Shown piece after piece: positions 7,047 through 15,887 of a stretch of 64,000 nucleotides of DNA (its first letter is position 1; every line of letters starts with the position of its first letter). Origin of the DNA: Anaerolineae bacterium (GTDB lineage: Bacteria; Chloroflexota; Anaerolineae; Anaerolineales; Anaerolineaceae); the NCBI GenBank assembly GCA_013314735.1, contig JABUFD010000002.1:124001-188000 (forward strand), given 5' to 3'. A program made the translations under genes and the position numbers. The notes under the pieces were generated by a model that was not told the origin of the DNA, did not search any database, and saw nothing but the letters and a program-made list of their open reading frames with translations.

Positions 7047-9794
7047 ATGAACAACTGGTTTCAAAAAACAACGGAAGAAATTCTTAAGGAGGCACAAACA
7101 GATACCGAGCATGGTTTGACTCCTGAAGAAGCCGCTTCGCGGCTGCAAAAGTATGGACCCAATGAACTGATCGACCGGGGCACCAAAAGTCCGTGGAAAA
7201 TCCTGGCTGAACAGTTCACTGAGACAATGGTGGTGATGTTGATCATCTCCGCAGTGATTACCCTGGTCCTGGGAGAATTCAAAGATGCGATTGCGATCCT
7301 GGTGATTGTTTTGCTAAATTCAGCGCTGGGTTTCACCCAGGAATACCGCGCCGAAAAGGCGATGGCTGCCCTCAAGAAGATGGCGGTTCCCAAAGTGCGG
7401 GTCCGGCGCGGTGGGAGCATATCCGAAGTACCCGCCCAGCAGCTGGTGCCTGGCGATATTGTATTATTGGAGGCCGGCAATGCCATTCCTGCGGATGGCA
7501 GCCTGCTGGAAAGTTTTAACTTCCGCATTCAGGAAGCAGTCCTCACCGGTGAATCAGAACCTGTGGAGAAAAACACGCAGGTTATTACAAAAGAAAACCC
7601 CTCGCTTGGTGATCAGCATAACCGTGTATTCATGGGAACCGTGGCGACCTACGGTCGTGCTGTGGCGGTGGTAACTGAAACAGGGATGCAAACCGAATTG
7701 GGAAAAATTGCTGAGATGATCCAGTCGGTGACTGCTGAGTCCACCCCCTTGCAGCGCCGCCTGGCGCAGTTGGGCAAGACGTTGGCGTTTGTCGCGCTGG
7801 GGATTGTCGCTGTGGTTATGGTTTTGGGTTTGCTGCGCGGTGAAGGATTGCGCTCGCTGTTCCTGACGGCAATCAGTATGGCGGTGGCGGCGGTTCCTGA
7901 AGGTTTGCCGGCAGTTGTGACAATCGCCCTGGCGATTGGTGCCCAGCGCATGCTGAAACGCAACTCGTTGATTCGGAAATTACCCGCGGTGGAAACCCTC
8001 GGCTCGGTGACAACGATCTGTTCCGATAAAACTGGTACGCTGACCGAGAACCGGATGACAGTAACCATGGTCGATGTGGCTGGCAATCGCCTCGATTTGC
8101 AGGAATCGCTGCATAATTTCAGCCCGACTGTCAGCAAAACCGCTTCAATAGCTCCAGTGATTGACCAGAACCATGCCGTTGCCCTGATGCTGGCGGGTGG
8201 GGCACTCTGCAACGATGCCATCCTCGAACAACGCGATCAGGAATTCACCGCGGTTGGCGATCCGACGGAGGGTGCGTTGGTGGTGGCTGCGGTTCGTGCC
8301 GGATTTTGGAAAAGTGCATTGGAACAGGCGTTGCCGCGTGTGGCAGAACTCCCATTTGATTCTGATCGGAAACGGATGAGCACAATCCACCAGATACAGG
8401 ACCTTGCCCAACTGCCAGATGTGCTGCAGGCATTGATCGCTTCGCCCGTTTTTGGGCAGGAGGGCTCCCACCTGATGCTCACCAAGGGCGCAGTTGACGG
8501 TCTATTGGAAATTACTGACCGTGTATGGGCGGATGGCCGCATGGTGCCGATGGATGAAGCCTGGAGAAAACGGATTCAGGATGCCAATAATGATCTAGCC
8601 CAAAAGGGGATGCGTGTGCTGGGGGTGGCACTGCGCCAATGCGATTGGAATGATGGCCAGCCTGTATCCGAGGAGATGGAACAGGCACTGGTGTTTGTCG
8701 GCATGTTTGCGATGATCGATCCCGCCAGACCGGAAGTGCGTGAAGCGGTGAAAACAGCGAAAGAAGCTGGTGTGCGCCCAATCATGATTACGGGCGATCA
8801 TCCTCTGACGGCCCTGCATATCGCGAAAGAACTGGGCATTGCCGAGAATGATGAGGTAGTCACCGGTGCCGAGTTGGCCAGGATGGAACTGGTTGAGCTG
8901 AAGCAGCGGGTAAAGAATGTTTCTGTCTTTGCCCGGGTTGCCCCAGAGCATAAGCTAAATATTGTCAATGCGCTGCAGGACCAGGGTCAGATTGTTGCCA
9001 TGACTGGCGATGGTGTGAATGACGCACCGGCGTTGAAAAAAGCGGATATTGGGGTTGCGATGGGCATCACTGGAACCGATGTTTCCAAGGAAGCTGCTGA
9101 TATGGTGCTGCTGGATGACAATTTTGCCACGATTGTTTCCGCTGTCAGGGAAGGGCGGCGGATTTATGAAAATATCCGGAAGTTTGTGAAATATACACTT
9201 ACATCCAATTTCGGTGAAATCGTGGTGATGCTGGTCGGTCCGTTTGTCGGCCTTGGGTTACCCTTGTTACCGTTGCAAATACTATGGGTGAACCTGGTGA
9301 CTGACGGACTGCCCGGTTTGGCATTGACACAGGAACCAGCGGAACCTGATACCATGCGTCGACCACCGCGAAATCCCAGGGAACAGATGGTCGGGCGGGG
9401 CCTTGGCGTTGATGTCCTGTGGGTGGGCGGCTTGATGGGTTTGATATCACTGCTGGTGGGATTGTGGGCCTTCCATTTCGATCACGCGCCAGCGTGGCAG
9501 ACGATGATCTTCACCACGCTGACCCTGGCGCAAATGGGCAACGCTTTGGCAACCCGCTCAGAACGCCAGACATTGCTGGAAGCCGGGCTGCTGACCAACA
9601 AAGCGTTATTGGGTGCTGTACTGCTGACCTTTGGCTTACAAATGGCGGTAGTCTATGTGCCCTTCCTCCAGGTGATCTTTAAGACAAAAGCGCTGACCTT
9701 ATCGGAATTGGGTATCAGTCTTGCCGCCTCAGTGATCGTTCTGCTGGTGATTGACGGCGTGAAGTTGCTCAAACGAGCGATTGCCAGACGATAA
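7047..9794 (+). CDS. P2-type cation-translocating ATPase, probable Mn2+/Ca2+ exporter
   Basis: A 915-residue membrane pump. Order: N-terminal cation-ATPase domain (HGLTPEEAASRL), actuator domain with LTGESEPVEK, M4 motif VPEGLPAVV, phosphorylation site SDKTGTLTEN (Asp327), nucleotide domain, hinge MTGDGVNDAPALKKADIG, and C-terminal helices with NLVTDGLPGLAL. The PEGLP and N..TD motifs mark the P2A Ca2+/Mn2+ pumps. A manganese riboswitch directly upstream makes Mn2+ efflux the likely role (inference), as for other riboswitch-linked pumps of this type. GGAG lies before the ATG, and the gene is monocistronic with a strong terminator behind it. Confidence 0.92.
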   Translation: MNNWFQKTTEEILKEAQTDTEHGLTPEEAASRLQKYGPNELIDRGTKSPWKILAEQFTETMVVMLIISAVITLVLGEFKDAIAILVIVLLNSALGFTQEYRAEKAMAALKKMAVPKVRVRRGGSISEVPAQQLVPGDIVLLEAGNAIPADGSLLESFNFRIQEAVLTGESEPVEKNTQVITKENPSLGDQHNRVFMGTVATYGRAVAVVTETGMQTELGKIAEMIQSVTAESTPLQRRLAQLGKTLAFVALGIVAVVMVLGLLRGEGLRSLFLTAISMAVAAVPEGLPAVVTIALAIGAQRMLKRNSLIRKLPAVETLGSVTTICSDKTGTLTENRMTVTMVDVAGNRLDLQESLHNFSPTVSKTASIAPVIDQNHAVALMLAGGALCNDAILEQRDQEFTAVGDPTEGALVVAAVRAGFWKSALEQALPRVAELPFDSDRKRMSTIHQIQDLAQLPDVLQALIASPVFGQEGSHLMLTKGAVDGLLEITDRVWADGRMVPMDEAWRKRIQDANNDLAQKGMRVLGVALRQCDWNDGQPVSEEMEQALVFVGMFAMIDPARPEVREAVKTAKEAGVRPIMITGDHPLTALHIAKELGIAENDEVVTGAELARMELVELKQRVKNVSVFARVAPEHKLNIVNALQDQGQIVAMTGDGVNDAPALKKADIGVAMGITGTDVSKEAADMVLLDDNFATIVSAVREGRRIYENIRKFVKYTLTSNFGEIVVMLVGPFVGLGLPLLPLQILWVNLVTDGLPGLALTQEPAEPDTMRRPPRNPREQMVGRGLGVDVLWVGGLMGLISLLVGLWAFHFDHAPAWQTMIFTTLTLAQMGNALATRSERQTLLEAGLLTNKALLGAVLLTFGLQMAVVYVPFLQVIFKTKALTLSELGISLAASVIVLLVIDGVKLLKRAIARR

Positions 9795-9819
9795 TAAAGG
9801 TTATTCATTGAAAGTAAAG

Positions 9820-9862
9820 CGGTTCACGTATCATGCTGGTAGATGATACGTGAACCGTTTTT
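9820..9862 (+). terminator. Strong intrinsic terminator after the ATPase gene
   Basis: A perfect 15-bp stem (arms at 9820-9834 and 9843-9857, beginning CGGTTCACG) with an 8-base loop is followed by five T. Confidence 0.9.
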
Positions 9863-10011
9863 GCTGCATAAGGGCTGAATGGATTATCGTCCTTTCGATA
9901 TTAACCATCGACATGGGTCGGTTTTTTGGGTACACTGTGTAATGGGTGATGCCACCCTTGAGGACGTTTTTTCTTGCCGGCCATACAAGCCGTGCTTTAT
10001 CGGGAGAAACA

Positions 10012-11421
10012 TTGCCGTTCAATAGTATCCATTTTCTTTTCATATTTCTACCAGCTGTTTTATTGGTGTATTTTGGTATCCGCAATGAAATCTGGCGCAA
10101 CCTTGTCCTGGTTGTCTTTTCCCTCCTGTTTTATGCCTGGGTTGATCTGGCGCATCTGCCACTACTGGTGGGGTTGGTTCTACTCCACTACATTGTCGGA
10201 CGGTGGCTGGGGAACCAGATTGACAGGGGAGCAACCAAAAACAGCATCATACGAATTGTGGCTGCTGTTGTGCTGGTCGATCTGCTGATGCTGGTTGGGT
10301 ACAAATATGGCGGGTTTGCTTTCTCCTGGCGACTTTTTGGGGTAGGTGATTCACCGGCAGAACAGCCATTCGGGTTCTCTTATTTCCTTCTTTCTGCTCT
10401 TTCGTATTTTTTCGATATCTATTACCGGAGTGATCGGGCAGAACGCAGCCTGCTGCGATTCACTGCTTACCTGGTGATGTTTCCGCGCCTGACCCAGGGG
10501 CCGATTGCGAGTTTTAAAGAAATCAGGCCTGGATTGCTGGGTGCGAAAGTTAGGTATGCGGACCAGGTGGAAGGTGCCCGTCGATTCATCCTGGGATTGG
10601 CAAAGAAAGTTCTGATCGCTGACCTGCTGGCTGTTCCAGCCGAGAGAATTTTTGGGGCAGATATGGCCGCATTGGGCGCGACTGTGGCATGGTTGGGGTT
10701 GATTGCCTATTCACTGCAAATTTATTTTGATTTTAGCGGGTATACGGATATGGCAATCGGATTGGGAAAGATTCTGGGTTTCAACCTCCCTGAGAACTTT
10801 AACTACCCTTATACGGCGGTCAGCATCACGGATTTTTGGCGTCGCTGGCATATGACCCTGACCGGGTGGTTTCGCAATTACGTCTTCATCCCGCTTGAAT
10901 TTGCCCGGAAACGGGTGAAAATACTTCGCCAGCAAACCGATATTCTGGTCGTATTTCTCCTGACTGGATTGTGGCATGGCGCCAGCTGGAATTTTGTTGC
11001 GTGGGGATTGTATTTCGGGTTGATCCTCGCGCTGGAAGTCAGTGGGTGGGGGAAGGTGCTCAAAAGACTACCGCCCTTGTTACAGCATGCGTATACGCTG
11101 GGCCTGGTGGTGTTGGGCTGGTCATTGTTCCGCTTTGAATCATTTGATGGTTTCCTTCAATACTGGCAGGTGTTGACGATGGGAAATGGTTTTTTTGGTA
11201 TGACCAGTCTCAGGGAATTGAATGGAGTGGGCTATTTGCCTGTGATGGCAGCCGCGCTTGTATTCAGTACGCCGGTGGTGGAAAGAGGAATGAAGCAAAT
11301 GACACAACGCCTTTCCTGGTTCCAGGTGGCAATAGATGCATGCATACTGGGATTGTTTGTGGTGTCTGTCGCAGTAGCGGTTTCCAGCGGATTCAGAGGG
11401 TTTCTGTATGCACAATTTTGA
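10012..11421 (+). CDS. MBOAT family O-acyltransferase (AlgI-like)
   Basis: A polytopic membrane protein of 469 residues that is expected to move acetyl groups across the membrane onto a polysaccharide. The N-terminus PFNSIHFLFIFLPAVLLVYF is the usual AlgI/DltB start, and the central motif DFWRRWHMTLTGWFRNYVF with the later LWHGASWNFVAWG holds the conserved MBOAT histidine. The start is taken as TTG at 10012 because GGGAGA lies 4 bases before it and it begins exactly where the family begins; a longer reading from GTG at 9946 would add 22 atypical residues. It is followed by its DHHW partner gene. Confidence 0.88.
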   Translation: MPFNSIHFLFIFLPAVLLVYFGIRNEIWRNLVLVVFSLLFYAWVDLAHLPLLVGLVLLHYIVGRWLGNQIDRGATKNSIIRIVAAVVLVDLLMLVGYKYGGFAFSWRLFGVGDSPAEQPFGFSYFLLSALSYFFDIYYRSDRAERSLLRFTAYLVMFPRLTQGPIASFKEIRPGLLGAKVRYADQVEGARRFILGLAKKVLIADLLAVPAERIFGADMAALGATVAWLGLIAYSLQIYFDFSGYTDMAIGLGKILGFNLPENFNYPYTAVSITDFWRRWHMTLTGWFRNYVFIPLEFARKRVKILRQQTDILVVFLLTGLWHGASWNFVAWGLYFGLILALEVSGWGKVLKRLPPLLQHAYTLGLVVLGWSLFRFESFDGFLQYWQVLTMGNGFFGMTSLRELNGVGYLPVMAAALVFSTPVVERGMKQMTQRLSWFQVAIDACILGLFVVSVAVAVSSGFRGFLYAQF

Positions 11422-11429
11422 GGTGTGAA

Positions 11430-12644
11430 ATGCGGGATTTTTCCTGGCGGCAAATTCCAATCACTTTCTTTTTCCTGGTACTATTCGCAGTGCCTTTCTG
11501 GTGGCTGTTAACAATAGACGCGGAACCGGAGCGTTCGATGTTGGAAAACCGCTGGTTGGCGGAATTTCCCAGGGGCTGGGGCGCGGAACCTGATGCTCAG
11601 GTACAATTTCAGCAACAGCTGGCAGCGGCGGCAGCAGACCAAATTCCATTTCGTCCTCTCTTGTTGACTATTGCGAAACGCACCGAGCAATCATTGATCC
11701 AATTGGGGTATGCTTTTCTGCCGGATGCAGCAATCCCGGCTGATTTCACCGGCCGTTACTTGATTACCCGCGACCGGACCATGTTGATGGAAGCGCCGCT
11801 GACCGTTACAGAGGCTAATTTTCCGATGATTGATCAACGGATTGCGAATTACGAGGCGTTGATCGATGCGCATCCTGATATCCATTTTTATGCATACTAT
11901 GTGGAACGGGTTCGCAATGCTTCGTACCACCCACTATTGGCCGATTATCCGAACGCCGAGAATGGAAGGGGATTCGAATATTTCCAGCAGCATCAACCGG
12001 ATGGGCTGATGCTTGGCGCGCTGACCTTTGAGGATATTTCTGAATACAGCCTGTACAATTACAATACCGACCATCATTGGAATATTCATGGCGTGGTCCG
12101 CGCCTACCAGGATCTATACGGGATGATCTCGTCATCCTACCCCGATATTCCGGACCCCATTGCTACCGGGAATTTATTCACCTACCCGGTGGATTTTTAT
12201 GGCTCTTATGCCCGACTGACCCTCGCCAGGATCGAACCGGATCCATTTGCAGTCGTATTGTTTGATCTTCCTGCGCATACAGAAATGGTCGATGGCGATC
12301 TGCGGGCGTATTCCAACCGGCAACATTACCTCAATAACCAGGTACCCATGCAACGCTATACTGACCATTACAGCCAATTTTTTGGTGGAAACCACGCCAT
12401 GGTGGTGTTTACCATAGAAAGCAACCCGGACCGAAACTTGTTAATCATTGGAAATTCTTATATCAACCCACTGGTGTCCATACTCGCGTATCATTACCGA
12501 ACAACGTATGCCATTCACCTGGAACAGGATCCTGATTTTTCGTTTTCGGAATTTTTGGAGGATCATCCGGTGGATGATGTGCTGGTGCTTGGATCGGAAT
12601 ACGTGGTATACCTTGATCCTGAACTCTGGAATATCGGCCCCTGA
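11430..12644 (+). CDS. DHHW family (AlgX/AlgJ-like) SGNH-type protein
   Basis: A 404-residue protein with one N-terminal membrane anchor (about residues 9-28) and an exported domain. The NTDHHWNIHG motif is diagnostic for the DHHW family, whose members act with MBOAT proteins in O-acetylating exported polysaccharide. A later SGNH-like block is LLIIGNSYINPL. ATG at 11430 follows GAGGTG and lies 8 bases after the MBOAT stop. A hairpin terminator follows. The glycan acted on is unknown. Confidence 0.85.
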   Translation: MRDFSWRQIPITFFFLVLFAVPFWWLLTIDAEPERSMLENRWLAEFPRGWGAEPDAQVQFQQQLAAAAADQIPFRPLLLTIAKRTEQSLIQLGYAFLPDAAIPADFTGRYLITRDRTMLMEAPLTVTEANFPMIDQRIANYEALIDAHPDIHFYAYYVERVRNASYHPLLADYPNAENGRGFEYFQQHQPDGLMLGALTFEDISEYSLYNYNTDHHWNIHGVVRAYQDLYGMISSSYPDIPDPIATGNLFTYPVDFYGSYARLTLARIEPDPFAVVLFDLPAHTEMVDGDLRAYSNRQHYLNNQVPMQRYTDHYSQFFGGNHAMVVFTIESNPDRNLLIIGNSYINPLVSILAYHYRTTYAIHLEQDPDFSFSEFLEDHPVDDVLVLGSEYVVYLDPELWNIGP

Positions 12645-12650
12645 TGCGGT

Positions 12651-12691
12651 AAAAAAGAAACAGCGAACATCGATCAATGTTCGCTGTTTCT
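12651..12691. terminator. Bidirectional terminator between DHHW gene and tRNA-Val
   Basis: A 15-bp stem (12656-12670 with 12677-12691, AGAAACAGCGAACAT and its complement) is flanked on the left by six A, giving a U-tract for transcripts from the minus strand (tRNA). It also ends the plus-strand unit. Confidence 0.8.
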
Positions 12692-12696
12692 TGTGA

Positions 12697-12770
<74 letters not shown>

Positions 12771-12935
12771 TTGTGGGTAAACGAGATTATAGCAAAGGAT
12801 TGGATTCTGTGCAAGGTTTTGTATCAGCGGTTTTCGGGGCTCAGGCATGTCGCCTGACAATTTTTTGATTTCCTTGTATTCACCTTCAAAAACCTCTACA
12901 ATAAAGGGGAGGTTTTTTGTATGGAGGATACAGCA

Positions 12936-13559
12936 ATGTGGTCCTGGTTCATACTGGCAGTGATGTTGATCTGCGGCATTCTGGCGTTCATATTCTACAT
13001 CGCCAGCGTTGGTCCGGCTGTGTTGGAACAGAAGATCGGGATTGACGCCTATGAAGTGTGCGCCAGGAAGCGCAAAATCGCGGCAGGATTGTATTCAACC
13101 TTTTTCCTCTCCTATTTCTTTTACGCGTTTTTTCCGTTGGAAAACCTGCCGATTCCACGATTTTTCGAGTGGAATTATTTTGTTTCATTCGGGTTGGGCG
13201 TGCTGGTGGGCTTTCCCTCGTTCCTGCTGCTGTTCAAAGGGATTGAGGATGGTGGGGAAGAATCATTAACCCCGCGCAAGGAGCACGGCCTGTATGGTGG
13301 GATTTATGACGTCATTCGCCATCCCCAGATTGTAGGGGAGTATCTCAGCTTCTGGTCGTTCACCTTTTTCCTGCATTCGCCATTCCTCTCGCTGCTGAAT
13401 TTCCTGTGGTTCCCGGCTTTCTGGCTGACGATCCGCGCGGAAGAACGCGACCTGAAGGTGCGCTATGGGGAGGCGTACCAGGATTACATCCGCCAGGTGG
13501 GTTGTGTAATTCCCCGTCTGCGCGCGTTTAAAAAGAAAGCAGTCCCGGATAAAGAATAA
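12936..13559 (+). CDS. Isoprenylcysteine methyltransferase/PEMT-like membrane protein
   Basis: About 207 residues with four to five membrane helices. The C-terminal signature IRHPQIVGEYLSFW followed by EERDLKVRYGEAYQDYI is that of the bacterial ICMT/phospholipid methyltransferase-like family, where the His and Glu bind S-adenosylmethionine. The substrate is unknown. ATG at 12936 follows GGAGG by 8 bases; an alternative ATG at 12921 follows another GGAGG. That first GGAGG lies inside a hairpin (AAAAACCTC/GAGGTTTTT, 12890-12917) which could act as a terminator or hide the ribosome site. Confidence 0.72.
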   Translation: MWSWFILAVMLICGILAFIFYIASVGPAVLEQKIGIDAYEVCARKRKIAAGLYSTFFLSYFFYAFFPLENLPIPRFFEWNYFVSFGLGVLVGFPSFLLLFKGIEDGGEESLTPRKEHGLYGGIYDVIRHPQIVGEYLSFWSFTFFLHSPFLSLLNFLWFPAFWLTIRAEERDLKVRYGEAYQDYIRQVGCVIPRLRAFKKKAVPDKE

Positions 13560-13607
13560 CCCCCGGAAACGGAGTTAAAGGGGTGGGTTAGGGTGCCTAT
13601 TTTCGAT

Positions 13608-14432
13608 TTAAACGCCGCTGAAGGCGGAAAAACCGCCGTCAATCGGGACGATGGTACCGGTGACAAAGCGTGAGGCATCTGACAAGAGCCAGATCACCGT
13701 TCCCAGCAGGTCTTCGGGATCGCCGTAGCGGCCCATAGGGGTGTGGTCAATGATGGTTTGTCCACGCGGGGTCAGTTCACCGCTGTGCTCATCGGTCAGC
13801 AGGAAGCGGTTTTGTTCGGTCATGAAAAATCCCGGCGCGATGGCGTTGACGCGGATGTTGGGGGTGTATTCCTGCGCCATGTGAACTGCCAGCCATTGGG
13901 TGAAGTTACTCACCCCGGCTTTGGCGGCGCTATAGGCAGGGACGCGGGTCAGCGGTTGGAAGGAATTCATCGAGGAAATATTGAGGATCACGCCCTGCCC
14001 CTGGCTGGCCATGATTTTACCAAACACCTGGCAGGGCAGGATGGTGCCGATGATATTGAGGTTGAAGACCCATTGCAGGGCATCGGCGGGGAGGTCAAAA
14101 AACGGGGTTTCGAGGCTGGTGGTGGCCTGTTTCTTATTGCCGCCGGCGGCGTTGATCAGGATATCGACCGAGCCAAAGGTTTGCAGCACCCGGGCGGCGG
14201 CAATTTCGATGGCGGCTTTATCGAGAACATCGCAGGAAATGCCAATCGCCTCTCCGCCGCTGCGGCGGATGTCGTCCGCGAGTTGTTCGGTATTGGTTGC
14301 GCCAATCCCCAGGATGGCAACGCGCACACCCAGGCGGGCTAGGGCGCGGCACATGGCCGAACCGAGCACACCGGCACCGCCAGTGACAACCGCGGTTTTC
14401 CCGGCGAGGTCAAACAATGTTTCCAGGTTCAT
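13608..14432 (-). CDS. SDR oxidoreductase, probable D-mannonate-forming fructuronate reductase
   Basis: A 274-residue short-chain dehydrogenase: coenzyme motif TGGAGVLGSA, NAAGGNKK, the active-site tyrosine and lysine in YSAAKAGV, and the C-terminal MGRYGDPEDLLGTVIWL that is typical of D-mannonate oxidoreductases of the SDR type. It is the last gene of an operon with UxaE and UxaC, so reduction of fructuronate to mannonate is the expected step. The start follows AGGAGCT. Specificity is inferred from context. Confidence 0.82.
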   Translation of the reverse strand: MNLETLFDLAGKTAVVTGGAGVLGSAMCRALARLGVRVAILGIGATNTEQLADDIRRSGGEAIGISCDVLDKAAIEIAAARVLQTFGSVDILINAAGGNKKQATTSLETPFFDLPADALQWVFNLNIIGTILPCQVFGKIMASQGQGVILNISSMNSFQPLTRVPAYSAAKAGVSNFTQWLAVHMAQEYTPNIRVNAIAPGFFMTEQNRFLLTDEHSGELTPRGQTIIDHTPMGRYGDPEDLLGTVIWLLSDASRFVTGTIVPIDGGFSAFSGV

Positions 14433-14456
14433 CAGGAGCTCCTTGTAGGTAGCGGA

Positions 14457-15887
14457 TCAGCTGGCGCTGAACGGCTGTAAATGTTTGATGAAGTGTGCTT
14501 CGAGTGTTTTCGCATAGTCAAGCGGGTAGGTGTTCAGGTAGGCCAGCAAGGCACCGCCGAATTCTGCCAGGGCGGAGCCGAAGGTGACATGCAACACCTG
14601 GCGCGCATCGAACTGGTCCAACAGGGCAGGCAGACGGGCATCATCCACGCCCCACAGCGGCGGCACCAACGCCAGGTCAGCCGAAACGTGGTAGGATACT
14701 TTGTCGGTCTCGTAGCGGCCGACGGCGAAGGCCATCACCTCACGGAAAAAGGCGGGTTCCTTGCGTGCCATCACCCGCAGGGCTTCCAGGTAGGAGGTTC
14801 CGGCGGTTTTCAAATGCACCTTGCCGCGGGTGTGACGGGCGAAGAGGGGGTAGATGCTGAACTTGTCAGAACCGGAATGGACCGAGAGTTTGTAGCTGCC
14901 AAAATGCTGTTGCACCGCGCAGTGGAGGATCAACTCACGCTCAAACAGGCTGCGGTCGCCGATGTAATCTACGCCTTTTTCAAAGCGCCCGACAAACCGT
15001 GGGGCAAGGCTGACAAAGGGCACTTCCAGGCGGATCAATTCGCTGGCAATGATGAAATGCTCGACCGGTGAGGTGGGGGTATCGGTCTCATCGACGGAGA
15101 TTTCCATCTCGAAGCGTTCAGCTGGCAGCAGGCTGGCAACAGTGTCAACCATGCGCCGGGCATGGGCGATGGCAGCGCCGTATTTGCCCATGGCGCGCAT
15201 CACCGTCTTGCGGCTGAAATTGAGGGCTGTTCCTTCCAACTGCACCGCGCGGTTCACCCATTCTTGCAGAAAGGCTTCGGGGGTGGTTTGCAGTGCGTCC
15301 CACGGCAGCGCGGAAAAGCGCTGTGCCAGGTCATCTCCTTCGGCGGTGTGGGCGGCGTTATCGACATAATCAAATGGGTCAACTGTGAAGAAGGTGTAAC
15401 CTGCTTTGGCACAGGCTGTGGCATCCTCCACTGTTTTAAGGTGGTCGGCATCCGCGCCCCAGGGTTCGCGCCAGCCGGCCTGCATCACGCCCCAGGCGGC
15501 GTCATCGAGCACTTTGCGCGGGGTGCGCAGCGTGCGCGCGTTTTCGCGGATGGATTGCTGGGCGAAGATCGGGGCAATGCCCTGCCCGGCGGCGCGCATC
15601 GCGGCAACGTGGCCGGGGGTGGCACAGCCCAGGCGGTCGCCGAAACCGGTGGAGGTTTGCAATCCGAGGGGAACCGGTTTCAGCCACGGAAATTTTTTGC
15701 GGAGATGGTTCATGTTGACGTCGCTGAGCGGTCCCACCAGCCATTCGCCATCCCGGTTTCCCTGGAAGCGGGTTCCGTCATTTCCTTCCACGCAGAATAC
15801 CTTTTGCCCCAGTGCGTTGCGCGCCAGGCAGTAACGGATGCCGTCTTTTTGCAGCACCGATTCGGGGATGATCTGGATATCAGGCAT
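14457..15887 (-). CDS. uxaE: Tagaturonate epimerase (UxaE family)
   Basis: A 476-residue protein beginning MPDIQIIPESVLQKDGIRY, recognised as the tagaturonate/fructuronate 3-epimerase family by TSTGFGDRLGCATPGHV, by the TFFTVDPFDYVDN segment and by EMEISVDETDTPTSPVEHF and VHSGSDKFSIYPLF. It converts tagaturonate to fructuronate, letting galacturonate enter the mannonate branch. ATG at 15887 follows AAGGAG and overlaps the uxaC stop by 8 bases, so translation is coupled. Upstream in-frame codons reach into uxaC and are not used. Confidence 0.85.
   Translation of the reverse strand: MPDIQIIPESVLQKDGIRYCLARNALGQKVFCVEGNDGTRFQGNRDGEWLVGPLSDVNMNHLRKKFPWLKPVPLGLQTSTGFGDRLGCATPGHVAAMRAAGQGIAPIFAQQSIRENARTLRTPRKVLDDAAWGVMQAGWREPWGADADHLKTVEDATACAKAGYTFFTVDPFDYVDNAAHTAEGDDLAQRFSALPWDALQTTPEAFLQEWVNRAVQLEGTALNFSRKTVMRAMGKYGAAIAHARRMVDTVASLLPAERFEMEISVDETDTPTSPVEHFIIASELIRLEVPFVSLAPRFVGRFEKGVDYIGDRSLFERELILHCAVQQHFGSYKLSVHSGSDKFSIYPLFARHTRGKVHLKTAGTSYLEALRVMARKEPAFFREVMAFAVGRYETDKVSYHVSADLALVPPLWGVDDARLPALLDQFDARQVLHVTFGSALAEFGGALLAYLNTYPLDYAKTLEAHFIKHLQPFSAS

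Noticed and set aside
7047-9794. Na+/K+ or H+ pump as the ATPase's specificity
   Set aside because: The PEGLP and N..TD membrane motifs plus the manganese riboswitch favour Ca2+/Mn2+ transport.
10012-12644. Alginate biosynthesis locus
   Set aside because: Only the MBOAT/DHHW O-acetylation pair is present; no alginate polymerase or epimerase genes, so the polymer cannot be named.
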